The notes beneath the pieces are model-generated. The model was not told the DNA's origin, did no database searches, and saw only the letters and a list, made by a program, of their open reading frames with translations. A DNA stretch of 64,000 nucleotides from Prolixibacter sp. SD074. GTDB taxonomy: Bacteria > Bacteroidota > Bacteroidia > Bacteroidales > Prolixibacteraceae. Shown here piece after piece: positions 17,988 through 26,952 of this stretch. How positions within the stretch are numbered: the first letter of the stretch is position 1; each line of letters starts with the position of its first letter. Location of the stretch: NCBI RefSeq assembly GCF_009617895.1, contig NZ_BLAW01000001.1, positions 2,533,001-2,597,000 on the forward strand, in the 5' to 3' direction. The translations under genes were made by a program, and so were the position numbers.

Positions 17988-18821
17988 CTATAAATTAAAG
18001 GTTAGTGAAATCGACGGAGAATAGCCCAACACATCACGATGCAGCACGGCCAAACCGGTTTGCAGAAAATTCCAGCGGTAACCAATACCAACAGCATAGT
18101 TCAACGGTTTCCCGGAAATCCCACCTCTCAATGAAAAGTGCTCATGAGGCTGGAAATCGAAACCACCGTGCAACATCCAGTTGCCGCTCCAATCGCCGGA
18201 AGTTGCCACGAAGGTTTTTAGCTGCCCGCCTATCGGGAATTCTGCCCCAATTTTAAGCTCCGGCGGTATCGTGCGTTGATTAATATTGGATGTTATGTGG
18301 GAGTCAAACGGGTTAAACAGATGAACGCCCAGCGTTTGCTTCCCCGGGAATTCGTAACGAGCCCCCATTTCGAAGAGGACAACTCCCCGGGCGGTTCCGT
18401 TCTCGGGAAAATCCATCATGTAATAACTGAATTGCAATCCGCCCGATAAGCGTGGTCCCAGTTTCTTGGCAAACGCCAGCCCGAAACGATTTTGGTGGTA
18501 ACCGGTAATTCCTGTTTGCCATACACTTAATGCAAAAGTTCCGGTTCTGAGGGGCAAACAAAATACGCCAGACATTTCCGCGAAATCGCTGGTCATATAA
18601 CGTTGCTGATAATATACCGCAGCCGATAATTTTTCTAAACCGGCCAGGCCAGCCTGGTTATAAAACGCAGCGAATGGAGTTTGCAGAGTGACGGAAGCCC
18701 CGCCAACAGAAATGGAATAACTGTCTGATTCAGCGAAATCAGACTGAGCGAAGATTGACGTTGTCGGGAGGAGAAAGAAACAAATAAAAAGGTTAAATGT
18801 CAGGTTATTGGTTTGATGCAT
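17988..18821 (-). CDS. PorV/PorQ-like outer-membrane barrel protein
   Basis: A 277-residue protein with the start set at 18821 (MHQTNNLTFN), because it gives a clean signal peptide ending at IFAQ; the open frame continues upstream to 18872. The mature part begins with a PorV/PorQ/FadL-like pattern, ISVGGASVTLQTPFAAFYNQ then AGLAGLEK, where a small-residue-rich turn precedes barrel strands, and ends with LTFNL. PorV-type proteins serve as type IX secretion shuttles, and relatives are uncharacterised barrels. The gene runs into the helix-hairpin-helix gene with 6 bp between them, suggesting joint function at the outer membrane. Confidence 0.65.
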   Translation of the reverse strand: MHQTNNLTFNLFICFFLLPTTSIFAQSDFAESDSYSISVGGASVTLQTPFAAFYNQAGLAGLEKLSAAVYYQQRYMTSDFAEMSGVFCLPLRTGTFALSVWQTGITGYHQNRFGLAFAKKLGPRLSGGLQFSYYMMDFPENGTARGVVLFEMGARYEFPGKQTLGVHLFNPFDSHITSNINQRTIPPELKIGAEFPIGGQLKTFVATSGDWSGNWMLHGGFDFQPHEHFSLRGGISGKPLNYAVGIGYRWNFLQTGLAVLHRDVLGYSPSISLTFNL

Positions 18822-18933
18822 TCCAATTTCGTCAACTAAAATGGATAAAAAAGGCCGGTGGTTGCATAGCAACCATCGACCCCCTGAAAAACTATTGGTT
18901 AATTTACAAAAAATGAGGAGTGAAACCTAATGT

Positions 18934-19443
18934 TTAATTTGTTTTGTATTGGTATTTCACAGTCGCCAACTCCTCATTCGCTTTCATGATTTTTTTCTTC
19001 AAACCGCTTTTAAATGCTTTGAACTTTTCCATTAACTCCGCATCGCCTGTAGCCATAATCTGAACAGCCAGAATAGCCGCATTGCGCGCTCCGTTTACGG
19101 CAACCGTTGCTACAGGTATTCCGGGAGGCATCTGAACGATAGATAGGATAGAATCCCAACCATCCAGGCTGGCCTTAATGGGTACCCCGATAACCGGCAG
19201 TGGCGTCATGGCGGCAATTACGCCAGGCAAATGTGCGGCCATTCCTGCAGCTGCAATAATTACTTTTATTCCCCGATCAGCGGCATTTGTTGCAAATTTT
19301 TCCACCGCTTCCGGTGTCCGATGAGCTGAAAGGGCGTTCATTTCAAAAGGGATTCCGAACTCATCCAGAATCTTGGCAGCCCCCTCCATAACCGGTAAGT
19401 CAGAGGTACTACCCATAATGATACTAACCGTTGGTTCCATCAT
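18934..19443 (-). CDS. purE: N5-carboxyaminoimidazole ribonucleotide mutase
   Basis: A 169-residue class I PurE, which moves the carboxyl group of N5-CAIR to give CAIR in purine synthesis and forms an octamer. Motifs: SIIMGSTSDLPVMEGAA, the catalytic SAHRTPE, IAAAGMAAHLPGVIA and GVPIKASLDGWDSILSIVQM followed by PPGIPVATVAVNGARNA. I place the start at 19443 or 19440, since the extra 26 residues upstream are hydrophobic and absent from the family. No purK is adjacent. It is divergent from hpt, another purine gene. Confidence 0.95.
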   Translation of the reverse strand: MMEPTVSIIMGSTSDLPVMEGAAKILDEFGIPFEMNALSAHRTPEAVEKFATNAADRGIKVIIAAAGMAAHLPGVIAAMTPLPVIGVPIKASLDGWDSILSIVQMPPGIPVATVAVNGARNAAILAVQIMATGDAELMEKFKAFKSGLKKKIMKANEELATVKYQYKTN

Positions 19444-19575
19444 TTTTTGACTATTTATTGGTTGAATAATACAATTCATAAATTGACCGGATAAAAATAA
19501 CACCAAAAAATAGAAATGCATTAAAAATCGCCCACTTACTCACAGCAATTATCTGTCACAAAAAAAAGAAATGCT

Positions 19576-19583
19576 TACCTTTG
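19576..19583 (+). promoter_or_regulatory. Promoter -7 element upstream of hpt
   Basis: TACCTTTG is an exact TAnnTTTG match on the plus strand, about 210 bp before the hpt start, implying a long leader. A GC hairpin (19634-19651: CCCTGGC, loop AATT, GCCCGGG with one mismatch) followed by a T-rich run ending TTCTGTTTTTT lies in that leader and could act as an attenuator. Confidence 0.5.
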
Positions 19584-19792
19584 TCCGGAAATTTCAAGCT
19601 TGTATTAAGGAATTCTGACGTTTGTTTATCCAGCCCTGGCAATTGCCCGGGTTCTGTTTTTTCCGGTCGGTATCTTGAAAAATTGTTCGTTACACCTTTT
19701 TCAAATCCATCACAAAGACCGTCCAATCAACAATCCAAACGGGTTTTACAAAACTGAGGTTCCAATATCTTAAAAGGTTAACTGTAAGACGA

Positions 19793-20335
19793 ATGAAACG
19801 GATTAAGCTCTGGGACAAAGAATTTGAAATTTCCATTTCTGAGGGGAAAATTCAACAGGCCATAAAAAAAATGGCCGATCAAATGCGAAGCGAACTTGAA
19901 GGGAAAGAAGTGATTTTCCTCTGTATTCTTAACGGTTCCTTTATTTTCTCGGCCGACCTGATGAAAGAATTAGAGTTGGCGGATGCTGAAATTACATTCC
20001 TGAAACTGGCTTCCTATTCAGGCACTCAATCTTCGGGCAATTTGAAAGAATTGATTGGGCTGAATGAAAATTTGCAGGGGCGCAACATCGTCATTCTTGA
20101 GGACATTGTTGACAGCGGATTTACCATTGCCGATGTCGTTCGGCAGGTAAAAGGAAAAGGTGCAGCTGATGTAAAAGTGGCAACACTGTTATTCAAACCA
20201 GATTCACTGAAGACAGAGGTAAGCCTGAATTACATAGGGTTGGAAATACCGAATGATTTCATTGTAGGTTACGGACTTGATTATAACGGGCGCGGCCGTA
20301 ACTTAAAGGATATCTACACATTAGTACCTGACTAA
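19793..20335 (+). CDS. hpt: Hypoxanthine phosphoribosyltransferase
   Basis: A 180-residue purine salvage enzyme joining hypoxanthine (or guanine) to PRPP to make IMP or GMP. The PRPP-binding loop VILEDIVDSGFTIADV (about residues 99-114) carries the acidic pair. CILNGSFIFSADLMKEL and the C-terminal FIVGYGLDYNGRGRNL are family hallmarks. It is followed 68 bp later by adk, a co-transcribed nucleotide gene, and is preceded by a long leader with a possible attenuator. Confidence 0.94.
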   Translation: MKRIKLWDKEFEISISEGKIQQAIKKMADQMRSELEGKEVIFLCILNGSFIFSADLMKELELADAEITFLKLASYSGTQSSGNLKELIGLNENLQGRNIVILEDIVDSGFTIADVVRQVKGKGAADVKVATLLFKPDSLKTEVSLNYIGLEIPNDFIVGYGLDYNGRGRNLKDIYTLVPD

Positions 20336-20403
20336 TAATAACTAATTTGCAAGCCTATCGACCTGATATCGGGAAACCAAAACATCAATTAGATAAAAAG
20401 GAT

Positions 20404-20976
20404 ATGCTTAACTTAGTTCTTTTTGGCCCCCCCGGAGCGGGAAAAGGTACGCAGGCTGAATTCCTGGGAAAAAACTTCAACCTGGTTCACATTTCCACCG
20501 GGGATCTGTTGCGCACTGAAATAGCTGCAAAAACCCATCTCGGCATTGAAGCAAAGAAAAACATCGACAAAGGAGAATTGGTACCCGATTCTGTGGTCGT
20601 CGACATGATTAAAGGTAAATTGAATGCCCATCCGACGGCAAACGGATTTATTTTCGATGGCTTTCCACGGACAGTTGCACAGGCTGAAGCCCTTGACCTC
20701 ATTTTAGAACAAAACGGAATGGAAATATCCGGGATGCTTTGTCTCCAGGTAGAAAAACAGGAATTGATTAACCGATTACTGAACAGAGGGCTAACATCGG
20801 GCCGCAGCGACGACCGGGACCAATCGATCATCGAAAACCGGATTTCGGTATACGAGCGCAAAACCGCTCCATTAATCGAGTTCTACAAATCAAAAGGAAA
20901 ATATATTCCCGTAGAAGGAATGGGGACAGTTGAGGAAATTGCCGATAAACTGGTCCAGTCGGTTAAGGCGCTTTAA
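20404..20976 (+). CDS. adk: Adenylate kinase, short type
   Basis: A 190-residue kinase that interconverts ATP plus AMP with two ADP. The P-loop FGPPGAGKGTQ lies at residues 6-16, followed by HISTGDLLR, the AMP site FDGFPRT and the lid RGLTSGRSDDRD. The lid is the short version, without the 27-residue zinc-type insert of longer bacterial enzymes. The start at 20404 (MLNLVLFGPPG) fits the family; the frame to 20347 adds an unrelated basic tail. A strong terminator follows. Confidence 0.95.
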   Translation: MLNLVLFGPPGAGKGTQAEFLGKNFNLVHISTGDLLRTEIAAKTHLGIEAKKNIDKGELVPDSVVVDMIKGKLNAHPTANGFIFDGFPRTVAQAEALDLILEQNGMEISGMLCLQVEKQELINRLLNRGLTSGRSDDRDQSIIENRISVYERKTAPLIEFYKSKGKYIPVEGMGTVEEIADKLVQSVKAL

Positions 20977-20997
20977 TCGCAGCGAAAACAAAATAGC

Positions 20998-21032
20998 AAG
21001 GCCGCTTTCGAGATGGAAGGCGGCCTTTTTTC
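20998..21032 (+). terminator. Rho-independent terminator after adk
   Basis: AAGGCCGCTTTC and the matching GAAGGCGGCCTT enclose a short loop and are followed by TTTTC, about 20 bp beyond the stop. It ends the hpt-adk transcript. Confidence 0.85.
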
Positions 21033-21135
21033 TGTTTTGATGAGTCATTTTGCCGATATCGTCTCACAAAGCGTAAATGCTTTTCGCATTGTCAAATTAA
21101 GGGTGTAATTTTGTCCCCTTCAACAGAAATACAAA

Positions 21136-22128
21136 ATGGCAGGATCGAACTTCGTAGACTACGTTAAAATATTTTGCCGCTCAGGAAAAGGCGGTGCTGG
21201 TTCAAGCCACATGCGGCGGGAGAAATATATCCCGAAAGGTGGTCCCGACGGAGGCGATGGTGGCCGTGGCGGCCATGTGATTGTGCGCGGCAACGCCCAG
21301 ATGTGGACATTACTACACCTGAAATTCCAGAAACACATCTTCGCCGGGCACGGTGAACCGGGGGGAAAACAAACCAGTACCGGCAAAGATGGTGATGATG
21401 TCATCGTTGATGTGCCGCTGGGAACAATTGCGAAGGATGCCGAAACCGGCGAAACATTGTTTGAAATTACGAAAGATGGCGAGACGGGCTTCCTTGCAAA
21501 AGGTGGCCGTGGCGGGCAGGGGAACGTGCATTTTAAATCGGCAACCAACCAAACACCGAGGTATTCACAACCGGGAGAGGACTATGAAGAACACTGGCGC
21601 ATCCTGGAACTAAAAGTCCTGGCCGATGTCGGGCTGGTAGGATTTCCCAGTTCCGGAAAGTCTACTTTGCTGTCGGTGGTTTCGGCTGCCAAGCCCGAAA
21701 TTGCCGATTACCCGTTTACCACGCTGGTCCCCAACCTGGGTATTGTAGGCTACCGCGATAATCAGTCGTTTGTAATGGCTGATATACCCGGAATTATCGA
21801 AGGAGCACACGAAGGGAAAGGTCTGGGTTTGCGTTTTCTGCGACACATCGAGCGGAACTCCATGTTGTTGTTCATGGTTCCGGCCGACAGCGATGATCAC
21901 CTGAAGGAATATGGCATTTTGCTGAACGAACTGGAAAAATACAATCCGGAACTTTTGGATAAAGAACGCTTTTTAGTCATCTCCAAGAGCGACATGCTCG
22001 ACAAGCAATTGATGGAAGAGATTGGCCATGAGCTGGAGGGAATCCCGCACTTGTTTATCTCATCGGTTACCGGAATGGGCATTATGGAACTAAAAGACCA
22101 AATCTGGAAAACGCTGAACGGTTATTAA
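21136..22128 (+). CDS. obgE: Obg-family GTPase (ribosome assembly)
   Basis: A 330-residue essential GTPase that binds the 50S subunit late in assembly. The glycine-rich N-terminal Obg domain (about residues 1-157) contains [20 protein letters not shown]. The G domain follows with P-loop [10 protein letters not shown] (about 166), switch segment [13 protein letters not shown]3 [12 protein letters not shown] and G4 SKSD. The variable C-terminal OCT domain is absent, as in many Bacteroidota. It is isolated from adk by a terminator. Confidence 0.95.
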   Translation: MAGSNFVDYVKIFCRSGKGGAGSSHMRREKYIPKGGPDGGDGGRGGHVIVRGNAQMWTLLHLKFQKHIFAGHGEPGGKQTSTGKDGDDVIVDVPLGTIAKDAETGETLFEITKDGETGFLAKGGRGGQGNVHFKSATNQTPRYSQPGEDYEEHWRILELKVLADVGLVGFPSSGKSTLLSVVSAAKPEIADYPFTTLVPNLGIVGYRDNQSFVMADIPGIIEGAHEGKGLGLRFLRHIERNSMLLFMVPADSDDHLKEYGILLNELEKYNPELLDKERFLVISKSDMLDKQLMEEIGHELEGIPHLFISSVTGMGIMELKDQIWKTLNGY

Positions 22129-22227
22129 GCCTGAATAGAGGCATTGCAAAAACCGCGATTCTTCGTATTTTGGAGCAGGTTCAGATAACAAATCCCCCTT
22201 TATAACAAATGTTACAAAGAAATTGAC

Positions 22228-22917
22228 ATGGGCATTATCGAAACGCTTAACCAATGGGACACGGAGTTATTCCTCTACCTCAACAGCTTTCACAACAGCT
22301 TTTGGGATTACACCATGACCCTGTTTACCCGGACGGAAATGTGGCTGTTTTTTTACCTGGTCATATTCATCACCATTATCCGGAAATATAAAAGAAAATC
22401 GCTCCTGGTTTTTCTGGTCCTCGCATTGCTGATTTTATTTGCCGACCAGGGTTCCGGAATTCTGAAGCACGGTATCGAACGATTAAGGCCGTCACATGAC
22501 CCCAATGTGGCACCGTTGGCCCACAATTTCTTTAAAAAGGGAGGTTTGTACGGATTTGTATCGGCGCATGCCGCTAATTCCTTTGGCTTCGCCATCTTCT
22601 CTATCCTGTTGTTCCGCAACCGGACCTTCACCGTTTTCATGATTGCGTGGTCACTCCTCATTGCTTCCACCCGTATTTACCTGGGCGTTCATTATCCAGG
22701 CGACATTTTGGGTGGCATGGCCCTCGGCAGCCTCATTGGCTGGGGAATGTACCGGTTACTGTTATTCCTGGAAGTATTTATGCGGCCGCGCAAACCGGAA
22801 TTCATTATCCCCCTCGAAAACAAACGGGCGTACAACATCATCCTGGCTTCCTTTGTGGTGATAGGATTCTCGATGCTGGTCGTTAACTTTTTCCTCAAAC
22901 ACCAGATGTTCGCCTAA
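22228..22917 (+). CDS. PAP2-family membrane phosphatase
   Basis: A 229-residue inner-membrane phosphatase with about six hydrophobic helices. The three-part PAP2 signature is complete: KHGIERLRPS (motif 1), GFVSAHAANSFGFA (motif 2, His in SAH) and STRIYLGVHYPGDILGG (motif 3, catalytic His). Likely substrates are undecaprenyl pyrophosphate or phosphatidate-type lipids. Sequence does not decide. The stop codon overlaps the start of the MutS-like gene (TAATG), so the two are translationally coupled. Confidence 0.87.
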   Translation: MGIIETLNQWDTELFLYLNSFHNSFWDYTMTLFTRTEMWLFFYLVIFITIIRKYKRKSLLVFLVLALLILFADQGSGILKHGIERLRPSHDPNVAPLAHNFFKKGGLYGFVSAHAANSFGFAIFSILLFRNRTFTVFMIAWSLLIASTRIYLGVHYPGDILGGMALGSLIGWGMYRLLLFLEVFMRPRKPEFIIPLENKRAYNIILASFVVIGFSMLVVNFFLKHQMFA

Positions 22918-24728
22918 TGAGCCAACCAGCCGAAAAGATTTACCAGGAAAGACAGCAAAAGTTTGAGCAGGAACTGACAGTGGCCCACAAATGGTTGCGG
23001 TTGTTGTCGTTTCTTCGTTTGATTGTTTTTATGGGTGGTTTGATCCTGCTCTACCAGCTCCGGATGGCGTCACCGTGGCTCATCGTCGGACTGGCCATCG
23101 TGTTCATCTCGTCCTTTCTTTTCCTGATGAAACGATACGCCACACTTTCGGAGGCCAGGCAAATGCAGGAGAATTATATCGAAGTCAACCGCAATGAACT
23201 AAAAGCGCTTGGTTTTGATTTTTCACCGTTCGGGCCGGGAAACGAGTACAAGCAATCCGGGCATCCCTACTCATTTGACCTGGACCTCTTCGGTGAATTT
23301 TCCCTTTTCCGGATGTTGAACCGGACCACCACATCCATCGGGAGCCGGCGGCTGGCCAAATGGTTGGAGGACATGATGCTTTCGCCGGAAAAAATCAAAG
23401 CCCGGCAGGACGCAGTAAAGGAACTGACAGAGAAACTACCGTGGCGACAGACCTTTTCGGCCAGCGCCATGCTTTATCACGAAGATGATGCGCACATTGA
23501 GACCATCAAAAACTGGAAGGATATCGACGTGAAGTTCCCGGGCGAAACATTTTTCCGGATAGCCGGCATCGTTGTTCCCATTCTCACCCTCATTGCAATT
23601 GGGCTGCTCATTGCCGGCGAAATTACTTTCGGCCAGTATATGATTACCTTTTTTGTGCAATGGTCCCTGTTTGGCGTTCGCCGAAAAGAGACATCCTTTT
23701 TCTTCGACAACTTTGGGAAAAACTCGGCGCTCTTAAATAAGTACCGGAAACTGTTCGATTTAGTTGAGAACGAAACATTCGCTGCAGGAGAAACACAGGC
23801 CATCCGCCAGCTGCTTATTTCGCCGCGGAAAGCAAGTAGTGAAATAAACAGCCTGAACAAAACGGTGAAGCTTTTCGAAGCACGGCTCAACATGATCACC
23901 TTGTTCCTGTTTAACTCCATTTTCATGTGGGACATCAACTGCAGCCTGGCGTTGTTGAAATGGCACCGGCGAAATGCTTCGCTGCTTCCGCAATGGTTCG
24001 AGGCAGCCGAGCAGTTCGACGCACTGAACAGCCTGGCGAATTTCGCGTATAACCGACCGGCGGCAGTTTTCCCTGTCCCGGAGAACGACGGGCGTGCATT
24101 GAATGCAACCTCAGTTGGCCATCCCTTGATTCCGGAAACGGAGCGGGTTAACAATGATTTTCAGATTGGCGGGAACGGCGAATTTGTCATCATTACCGGC
24201 GCCAACATGGCAGGCAAGAGCACGTTCCTGCGCACGGTGGGCGTGAACATGGCGCTGGCGATGGCCGGGGCGCCCGTTTGTGCAAAAGCGTTCCGCTTTA
24301 CCCCCATGCCGCTTTACAGCCACATGCGCACCGACGATGACCTGGGAAGGCACGAGTCGTACTTTTTTGCTGAGCTGAAAAAACTAAAAGTTATTCTGGA
24401 AGCCCTGAAAGAGAAAGGGCGAATCTTCATTATCCTGGATGAAATACTGCGGGGGACCAATTCGGAAGATAAACTCAGCGGCTCCATTCAATACCTTGAA
24501 CAGTTGATTGTAAACGGTGGCATGGGGATTATTGCCACCCACGATTTGAAGCTGACGGAACTGCACGAGAAGCACCCCAAAACGTTGCGCAACCAGTGCT
24601 TCGAGGTCGACCTTTCGGACGAAGGGCTCACCTTCGACTACAAGCTGTACGAGGGTGTGACCCGTACGATGAACGCCACGTTCCTGATGCGACAGATGGG
24701 GATTATTCCCGGAAACGGCCAGTCATAA
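22917..24728 (+). CDS. Membrane-anchored MutS-like ATPase
   Basis: 603 residues. Two predicted membrane helices lie at about residues 28-68 and another pair at about 217-250, which ordinary mismatch-repair MutS lacks. The C-terminal half is a MutS-type ATPase: Walker A FVIITGANMAGKSTFLRTVG (about 422-441), RTDDDLGRHESYFFAELKK, Walker B IFIILDEILRGTNSEDK and the switch IIATHDLKLTEL. The mismatch-recognition domain is missing. It resembles the Bacteroidota MutS-related family of unknown role, so a repair function should not be assumed. It is coupled to the PAP2 gene. A diverged duplicate of its last 34 bp appears at 27607. Confidence 0.85.
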   Translation: MSQPAEKIYQERQQKFEQELTVAHKWLRLLSFLRLIVFMGGLILLYQLRMASPWLIVGLAIVFISSFLFLMKRYATLSEARQMQENYIEVNRNELKALGFDFSPFGPGNEYKQSGHPYSFDLDLFGEFSLFRMLNRTTTSIGSRRLAKWLEDMMLSPEKIKARQDAVKELTEKLPWRQTFSASAMLYHEDDAHIETIKNWKDIDVKFPGETFFRIAGIVVPILTLIAIGLLIAGEITFGQYMITFFVQWSLFGVRRKETSFFFDNFGKNSALLNKYRKLFDLVENETFAAGETQAIRQLLISPRKASSEINSLNKTVKLFEARLNMITLFLFNSIFMWDINCSLALLKWHRRNASLLPQWFEAAEQFDALNSLANFAYNRPAAVFPVPENDGRALNATSVGHPLIPETERVNNDFQIGGNGEFVIITGANMAGKSTFLRTVGVNMALAMAGAPVCAKAFRFTPMPLYSHMRTDDDLGRHESYFFAELKKLKVILEALKEKGRIFIILDEILRGTNSEDKLSGSIQYLEQLIVNGGMGIIATHDLKLTELHEKHPKTLRNQCFEVDLSDEGLTFDYKLYEGVTRTMNATFLMRQMGIIPGNGQS

Positions 24729-24738
24729 ACAGCGGCGA

Positions 24739-25098
24739 CTACGCCTCGCCTTTCTCTATTTTCTCTTTGATCAGTTGCTCCACCTCGTCGAGTTGTTCGA
24801 GCGGGATGGAATTGAGCATCCGGGTGAGGTCGATGACTTTATCGGAGCGTTTTATTTTGTTGAGCGGATGCTCCTGATCGACCTGCGTGTTCTTGTCGGG
24901 CACCCACTCGTAGAAATCGTTAGGAGTGCAGCGCAGGAGCACGCAAAGCCGTTCGATTTCGCGAAGGTTGAGCCGGGCCACCCTGTTGTTTTTAACCCGT
25001 GTGGCAAAATTGTCGGAGAAACCCGCATTTTTCAGGTAAGTGAAAGGCCGGGCGATACCCCGGGCCTTAAAAATCCGGTCGAAGTTGTAGATTAGCAT
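24739..25098 (-). CDS. XRE-family helix-turn-helix regulator
   Basis: A 119-residue DNA-binding protein with the start set at 25098 (MLIYNFDRIF). A Cro/C1-like helix-turn-helix covers about residues 5-65, with FATRVKNNRVARLNLREIER and LCVLLRCTPNDFYEW, which matches XRE proteins that read short operators. A charged C-terminal helix (LEQLDEVEQLIKEKIEKG) may dimerise. The gene converges on the MutS-like gene and lies beside phased repeats at 25176-25285 that could be its operators. It may be a relic of, or regulator for, the nearby restriction-modification remnant. Confidence 0.8.
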   Translation of the reverse strand: MLIYNFDRIFKARGIARPFTYLKNAGFSDNFATRVKNNRVARLNLREIERLCVLLRCTPNDFYEWVPDKNTQVDQEHPLNKIKRSDKVIDLTRMLNSIPLEQLDEVEQLIKEKIEKGEA

Positions 25099-25134
25099 GG
25101 GTTTGGTTTTGAATGACCTATACAAATTAAACAA

Positions 25135-25476
25135 TTTACCGCTTATTTAAAAAATAAAGCACTCCTTTCTGTTCTGCTACTTGCTTTTACTATTTTGCTA
25201 CTTGTATGTTTTCTTTGATTTATCGTACTATTTACAATTTTTCCTTTGTGTGGCGTATTGCTACACGTGCGTATTTTATTGCTACTGGTTCTTATTGTTT
25301 ATCTATCTGTTCATACAGATTCACTTACTCTCTTTATTGAAAAGTTTATCGTGTTTTTTTGGCTATCGGGATTGGATGGTGGATTTCCTGGCTGGGTCGG
25401 TGGTTTGAGTGGCGATTATCAAGAGGGAACAGTTTAATTATTTAGTAATTCACTCTATGCTTAAAAATTATGCGGC
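25135..25476. repeat. AT-rich region with GCTAC repeats in 21-bp phase
   Basis: GCTAC occurs at 25176, 25197, 25260 and 25281: steps of 21, 63 and 21 bp. The first two continue as GCTACTTG; the later pair diverge (GCTACACG, GCTACTGG). Twenty-one bp is two helical turns, so the boxes face the same side of the helix. The region lies upstream of the XRE gene (minus strand). The plus-strand frame across it is very rich in Tyr, Phe and Leu and has no family features, so I do not call a protein. Confidence 0.5.
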
Positions 25477-26707
25477 TTAGATCTGTCCGATTTTGTGAAC
25501 ATCTCCACCATTATCTACACGAAATCCGATACCTTTTAATTTTTCTTTAATAACCAATTCATTAGAAGGTAAAACAACTGCATCTGTATCCAACTGGAAT
25601 AAGCCTCTATTGTCATTTGTCTGAATAATTATCTTTACATCAGAATGTTTAGTTTGTTTCGCATTATCCAATGCCCTGATAGTGTCATCTAAAGTTTCGT
25701 ACTTCTTTTGAATTCTGATGGGAATAGGTTTTCCGTTAATTTGCTGTTGTAAAAACCCGTCAATTCCAACATTCCGTTGCACAGGGATTGCTCCAATAGA
25801 TTTTAATAATGCCAGTTCTTTATCTGTTTTTCCAACATAGCTTTCAACCCCGTTTTTTACCAAATTAGATTCACTTACAACTAGTTCCTTTAGTCTGTTA
25901 TTGGCTAGTTCAACAGCGTCTGTTGATAAATCAATCCCCATGTATACTCGATTAAGTAGCTTTGCTGCCACACAGGTTGTTCCACTACCACAGAAAGGGT
26001 CTAATACAACATCTTCTTCATTTGTGCAAAGTTTTATTATTTGTTGCAAGAGAGAAACTGGTTTTTGTGTAGGATAACCAACACGTTCTTTTGCTTTTGG
26101 ATTCAAATATGGAATATCCCAGACATCTGACAGAGGAACTCCTTTTTTTCCCTTTGCCAATACAATATTTCCATCTTCATCCTTTTTATAAATAGATTTC
26201 CCGTTTTTGTCTCTTTCTCTTTCCTGTAATATTTGGTCAATATTTGTAGTTGGCGAATAATCTGTATAAATCTGGTTGAACTTGAAATCTGAAGTTTTTG
26301 AATAAAAATAGATTACCTGATGAGTATTAAGCAATCCTTTTTTTGAATTTGACCATCGTTTATAATTCCATACGATCTCGCTTTGGAAGTTATTCATCCC
26401 AAAAACCTTGTCTAACGCCACTCTAACATAATGAGATGCCGTTTTGTCACAATGTAAGAATATAGAACCTGTTTTTTTTTAAAATTCTTTTACATTCAAT
26501 AATAGATTCTGATATAAGCCTAATGTATTCCTCAATAGAATCCCATTTATCATTAAACTTGTATTCCCTACTATTATCCCGTGTCTTTAAAGAATGCGTT
26601 TTTTGAGTAAAAAAAGGAGGATCAAGATATACCAAATCAACAGATTCAGGCTTTAACTCCTTTAGAATTACCCGGCAATCTCCTTTATATATTTTGTTGA
26701 AGTCCAT
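25477..26707 (-). pseudogene. Beta-class DNA adenine methyltransferase split by a frameshift in an A9 tract
   Basis: Frame 1 (26707-26447) has CRVILKELKPESVDLVYLDP then PFF, the catalytic motif IV, and runs to LKKNRFYILTL and stop. At 26472-26480 a run of nine A (minus strand) breaks the frame; with eight A it would continue as LKKTGSIFLHCDKTASHYV into the second frame (to 25477). That frame has NYKRWSNSKKGLLNTHQVIY, DPFCGSGTTCVAAKLL (motif I) and GIDLSTDAVELANNRL. Motif IV before motif I marks the beta class. The restored protein has about 409 residues. The homopolymer could give phase variation or slippage, or the gene may be dead. It overlaps the upstream gene (TAATG). Confidence 0.8.
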
Positions 26708-26952
26708 TATTCCGATTTTGTTTTTTTGTCAGCAATTTGTGTTAGAATTCCTTTTAAATCAACTCCTGTATATCTTTCCATAAATTCCCATGCATCGTCA
26801 CCGGCATAATATTCACCACTAACTCCCGCATATAAAGTCTTTAATGTTTCCTGTATTCTTATTGCCTGTGTTCGTTGTGGGTAATAGAACATCACACGAA
26901 TTGGTTTAAAATCTCTATTCTTTATTGTCTTAACTCTTGAATGTTCCATCAT
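26707..26952 (-). pseudogene. C-terminal remnant, probably of the cognate restriction endonuclease
   Basis: An 81-residue frame with RVMFYYPQRTQAIRIQETLK, YAGVSGEYYAGDDAWEFMER and a charged C-terminal tail. It overlaps the methyltransferase start by TAATG, so the two were one operon. An in-frame stop lies just before the first ATG, and no longer coding sequence is found upstream, consistent with loss of the N-terminal part. From memory the segment resembles the end of ApaLI-type restriction enzymes, but that was not checked. The catalytic region would be missing, so no cutting activity is expected. Confidence 0.45.

Noticed and set aside
25181-25437. Open frames of 63 and 75 codons over the AT-rich repeat region
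   Set aside because: Composition is almost only Tyr, Phe, Leu and Cys, created by the T-rich phased repeat; no start context, family pattern or conservation argument.
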